DNA from: Gemmataceae bacterium
GTDB taxonomy: Bacteria; Planctomycetota; Planctomycetia; Gemmatales; Gemmataceae
Assembly (NCBI GenBank): GCA_019636445.1
Contig: JAHBXO010000002.1
Span: 186,001-250,000 of the forward strand
DNA length: 64,000 nt
Direction of reading: 5' to 3'
Shown here: one piece after another, positions 62,896 through 64,000 of the stretch
How the letters are laid out: each line of letters starts with the position of its first letter
How positions within the stretch are numbered: the first letter of the stretch is position 1
The notes under the pieces: generated by a model
Told to the model about the DNA's origin: nothing
Seen by the model: only the letters and a program-made list of their open reading frames with translations
Database searches by the model: none
Made by a program: the position numbers and the translations under genes

Positions 62896-62997
62896 AAGAA
62901 CGGTCTCCACCGGGCACGGCGGTCCGACTCTTGCAAACAGGACGGCAAGTATTTTTTGGGAAGCGTATCACACACTCACACGCCCACACTTCCGGCT

Positions 62998-64000
62998 TCA
63001 ATAATCCGTCGATTTGAACTCGAACGCGGCAAAGAACAGCACCACCGGCGCGAAGAGCGCGCTCGCGAGCGCCGACAACTCCGGCCGGAACAGGCCCTTC
63101 TTCTGCACCGCGTCCAACTCGGGCACCGGGGCCGCGAAGCCGGTGGCGCGCATCGAATCGTAGAAGATGCCGCCCAGGTCCAACGGCTTCGGCAGGATCC
63201 AGTAGATCGCATCCAACAGAACGCCCGACATCGCGCCGAGGCCTTCGACCGGCTGCGCGAGCAGGCGCAGGTGCGTGTAGTTCACCGTCCAGCAGAGCAG
63301 CCAGAAGAGCAGCGTGCCGAAGATGCAGACGACGGTGCTGCGGCTGACGACGGCGAGGAACGCCGACACGGAATAGAAGATACCGAAGTTCAGGACGAGC
63401 AACGGCACGGCGAGCCAGTAAGTGCCGTTCCAGACGCCGGTCTTGAAGCCGAGGGCGAGCCAGGTGGCGCCGACGAAGATCGTGGCCTGCACGGCGACGA
63501 ACAAGACGACGCCGAGATACTTGCCGAGCAGGATCGCCCAGCGCGGCGCGGGCTTCGCCAGCAGCACCGTGGACGACTGCGGTTCGAGGAACGTCGGCAG
63601 GAACCCGGCCGTCCAGAGCAGCGCGAGCAGCACGCCGGCGGTGTCGGCGAGGATCGCCGCGAGCCAGATCTGCACGTAGCGCACGGCGTCGTCCTTGTAT
63701 CGCGCGATCGGCACCGTCATCAGCCCGAAGCCGAACGACACTTCCCCGGACACGACCTTCAACTTCTCCTTCTTGACCTTCTCCTCGCCGAGTTCCTTCG
63801 CCTGCGCGGGCGTGATGAACCCGCCCGCGTCGTAGTCCTTGCCGCTCGACGGCGTGTCGCCCGACACGGTCATGCTCAGGCAGAAGAGCGTGCAGACGAC
63901 GGTGATGGCGAGCATCGCCCAAAAGAGTTTGGTCGCGACGGACTGTCGAAAGGTGTCCCGCACCATCCAGCGGAGCGTGCGGATCGCGAAGGCGAGGTTC
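62998..64000 (-). CDS. ABC-2 type transporter permease, 5' end beyond the window
   Basis: At least 334 residues; the frame stays open to the window edge, and an ATG at 63966 is probably internal because upstream codons (NLAFAIRTLRW) continue the family's N-terminal pattern. Six or more transmembrane segments are seen: KLFWAMLAITVVCTLFCLSM, WLAAILADTAGVLLALLWTAGFL, GVVLFVAVQATIFVGATWLAL, LVLNFGIFYSVSAFLAVV, LLFWLLCWTVNY and a C-terminal helix. A large extracytoplasmic loop follows the first helix. It resembles NosY/ABC-2 permeases of gliding or export systems. The ATPase partner is not in the window. The stop is 103 bp past the repeat block. Confidence 0.85.
   Translation of the reverse strand, partial: NLAFAIRTLRWMVRDTFRQSVATKLFWAMLAITVVCTLFCLSMTVSGDTPSSGKDYDAGGFITPAQAKELGEEKVKKEKLKVVSGEVSFGFGLMTVPIARYKDDAVRYVQIWLAAILADTAGVLLALLWTAGFLPTFLEPQSSTVLLAKPAPRWAILLGKYLGVVLFVAVQATIFVGATWLALGFKTGVWNGTYWLAVPLLVLNFGIFYSVSAFLAVVSRSTVVCIFGTLLFWLLCWTVNYTHLRLLAQPVEGLGAMSGVLLDAIYWILPKPLDLGGIFYDSMRATGFAAPVPELDAVQKKGLFRPELSALASALFAPVVLFFAAFEFKSTDY

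Noticed and set aside
61412-62975. Several open frames through the repeats (peptides such as LSTPSPSD and ECLAQGEE)
   Set aside because: They arise from read-through of palindromic repeats, lack ribosome sites, and change frame between copies.

Overview
The window is high-GC bacterial DNA from a member of the Planctomycetota, most likely of the Gemmata/Gemmataceae type. The main evidence is a set of protein families largely confined to that phylum: planctomycete cytochrome and PSD-domain proteins (DUF1549/1553, DUF1585/1587/1588/1592/1595), DUF1501 and DUF1552 proteins with Tat-like leaders, Tat-exported Gfo/Idh proteins, WD40 and FG-GAP secreted proteins, and many palindromic intergenic repeats. 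No rRNA, tRNA, transposase or CRISPR array was seen.

Layout. 1-3.2 kb: a TetR-controlled exporter operon (regulator, FtsX-type permease, ATPase, HlyD fusion protein) with an operator-like inverted repeat. 3.4-6.1 kb: a DUF962 protein and a TolC-like outer membrane lipoprotein. 6.2-9.6 kb, minus strand: an FG-GAP protein, a GT87-like membrane protein, ilvN and a small partner. 9.9-12.1 kb: a second FG-GAP protein and a small orphan. 12.2-25.5 kb: the planctomycete cytochrome block, with a DUF1592-type/DUF1552 pair, a DUF1501/DUF1549 pair, a VapBC toxin-antitoxin pair and a 1364-residue DUF1592-type protein. 26-33.9 kb: a Tat-secreted unknown, a WD40 protein, isocitrate dehydrogenase, DUF4256, a TPR-GT41 protein and ribosomal protein S18. 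34-38 kb: a receiver-like protein coupled to a 2x[4Fe-4S] ferredoxin, a Gfo/Idh protein with an FGE-like protein, and ApbE. 38-41 kb: a zwf-purE-purK operon. 41.3-46 kb: a CotH-like kinase with an LTxxQ neighbour, a zinc-ribbon membrane protein, Fur and a FlgM-like protein. 46.4-54 kb: a thioredoxin-like secreted protein and a compact Tad pilus locus (tadC, tadB, tadA, cpaB, tadV and three pilin paralogues). 54.3-60.9 kb: seven overlapping genes for glycan or glycolipid synthesis. 60.9-63 kb: a nuclease-like orphan and 1.4 kb of foldback repeats. 63-64 kb: the start of an ABC-2 permease that runs off the window.

How the parts work together. The PSD/cytochrome genes, the FG-GAP and WD40 proteins, the Gfo/Idh protein, the CotH protein and the Tad pilus are all predicted to act outside the cytoplasm, so most of the accessory content concerns the periplasm and cell surface. 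The 54-61 kb operon combines two polytopic membrane proteins, a methyltransferase, GT4 and GT2 glycosyltransferases and DUF2304, which suggests lipid-linked sugar synthesis and transfer. Central metabolism is represented by icd, zwf, purE, purK and ilvN.

The least explained structure is the set of intergenic foldback repeats. At least seven sequence families are present; two recur tens of kilobases apart, and one forms three tandem units of about 388 bp with no coding content. The least explained gene arrangements are the Tad locus without a secretin or TadZ, whose pilins share a Gly-Ala processing site, and the CotH kinase with an LTxxQ module that is also found in the neighbouring gene.
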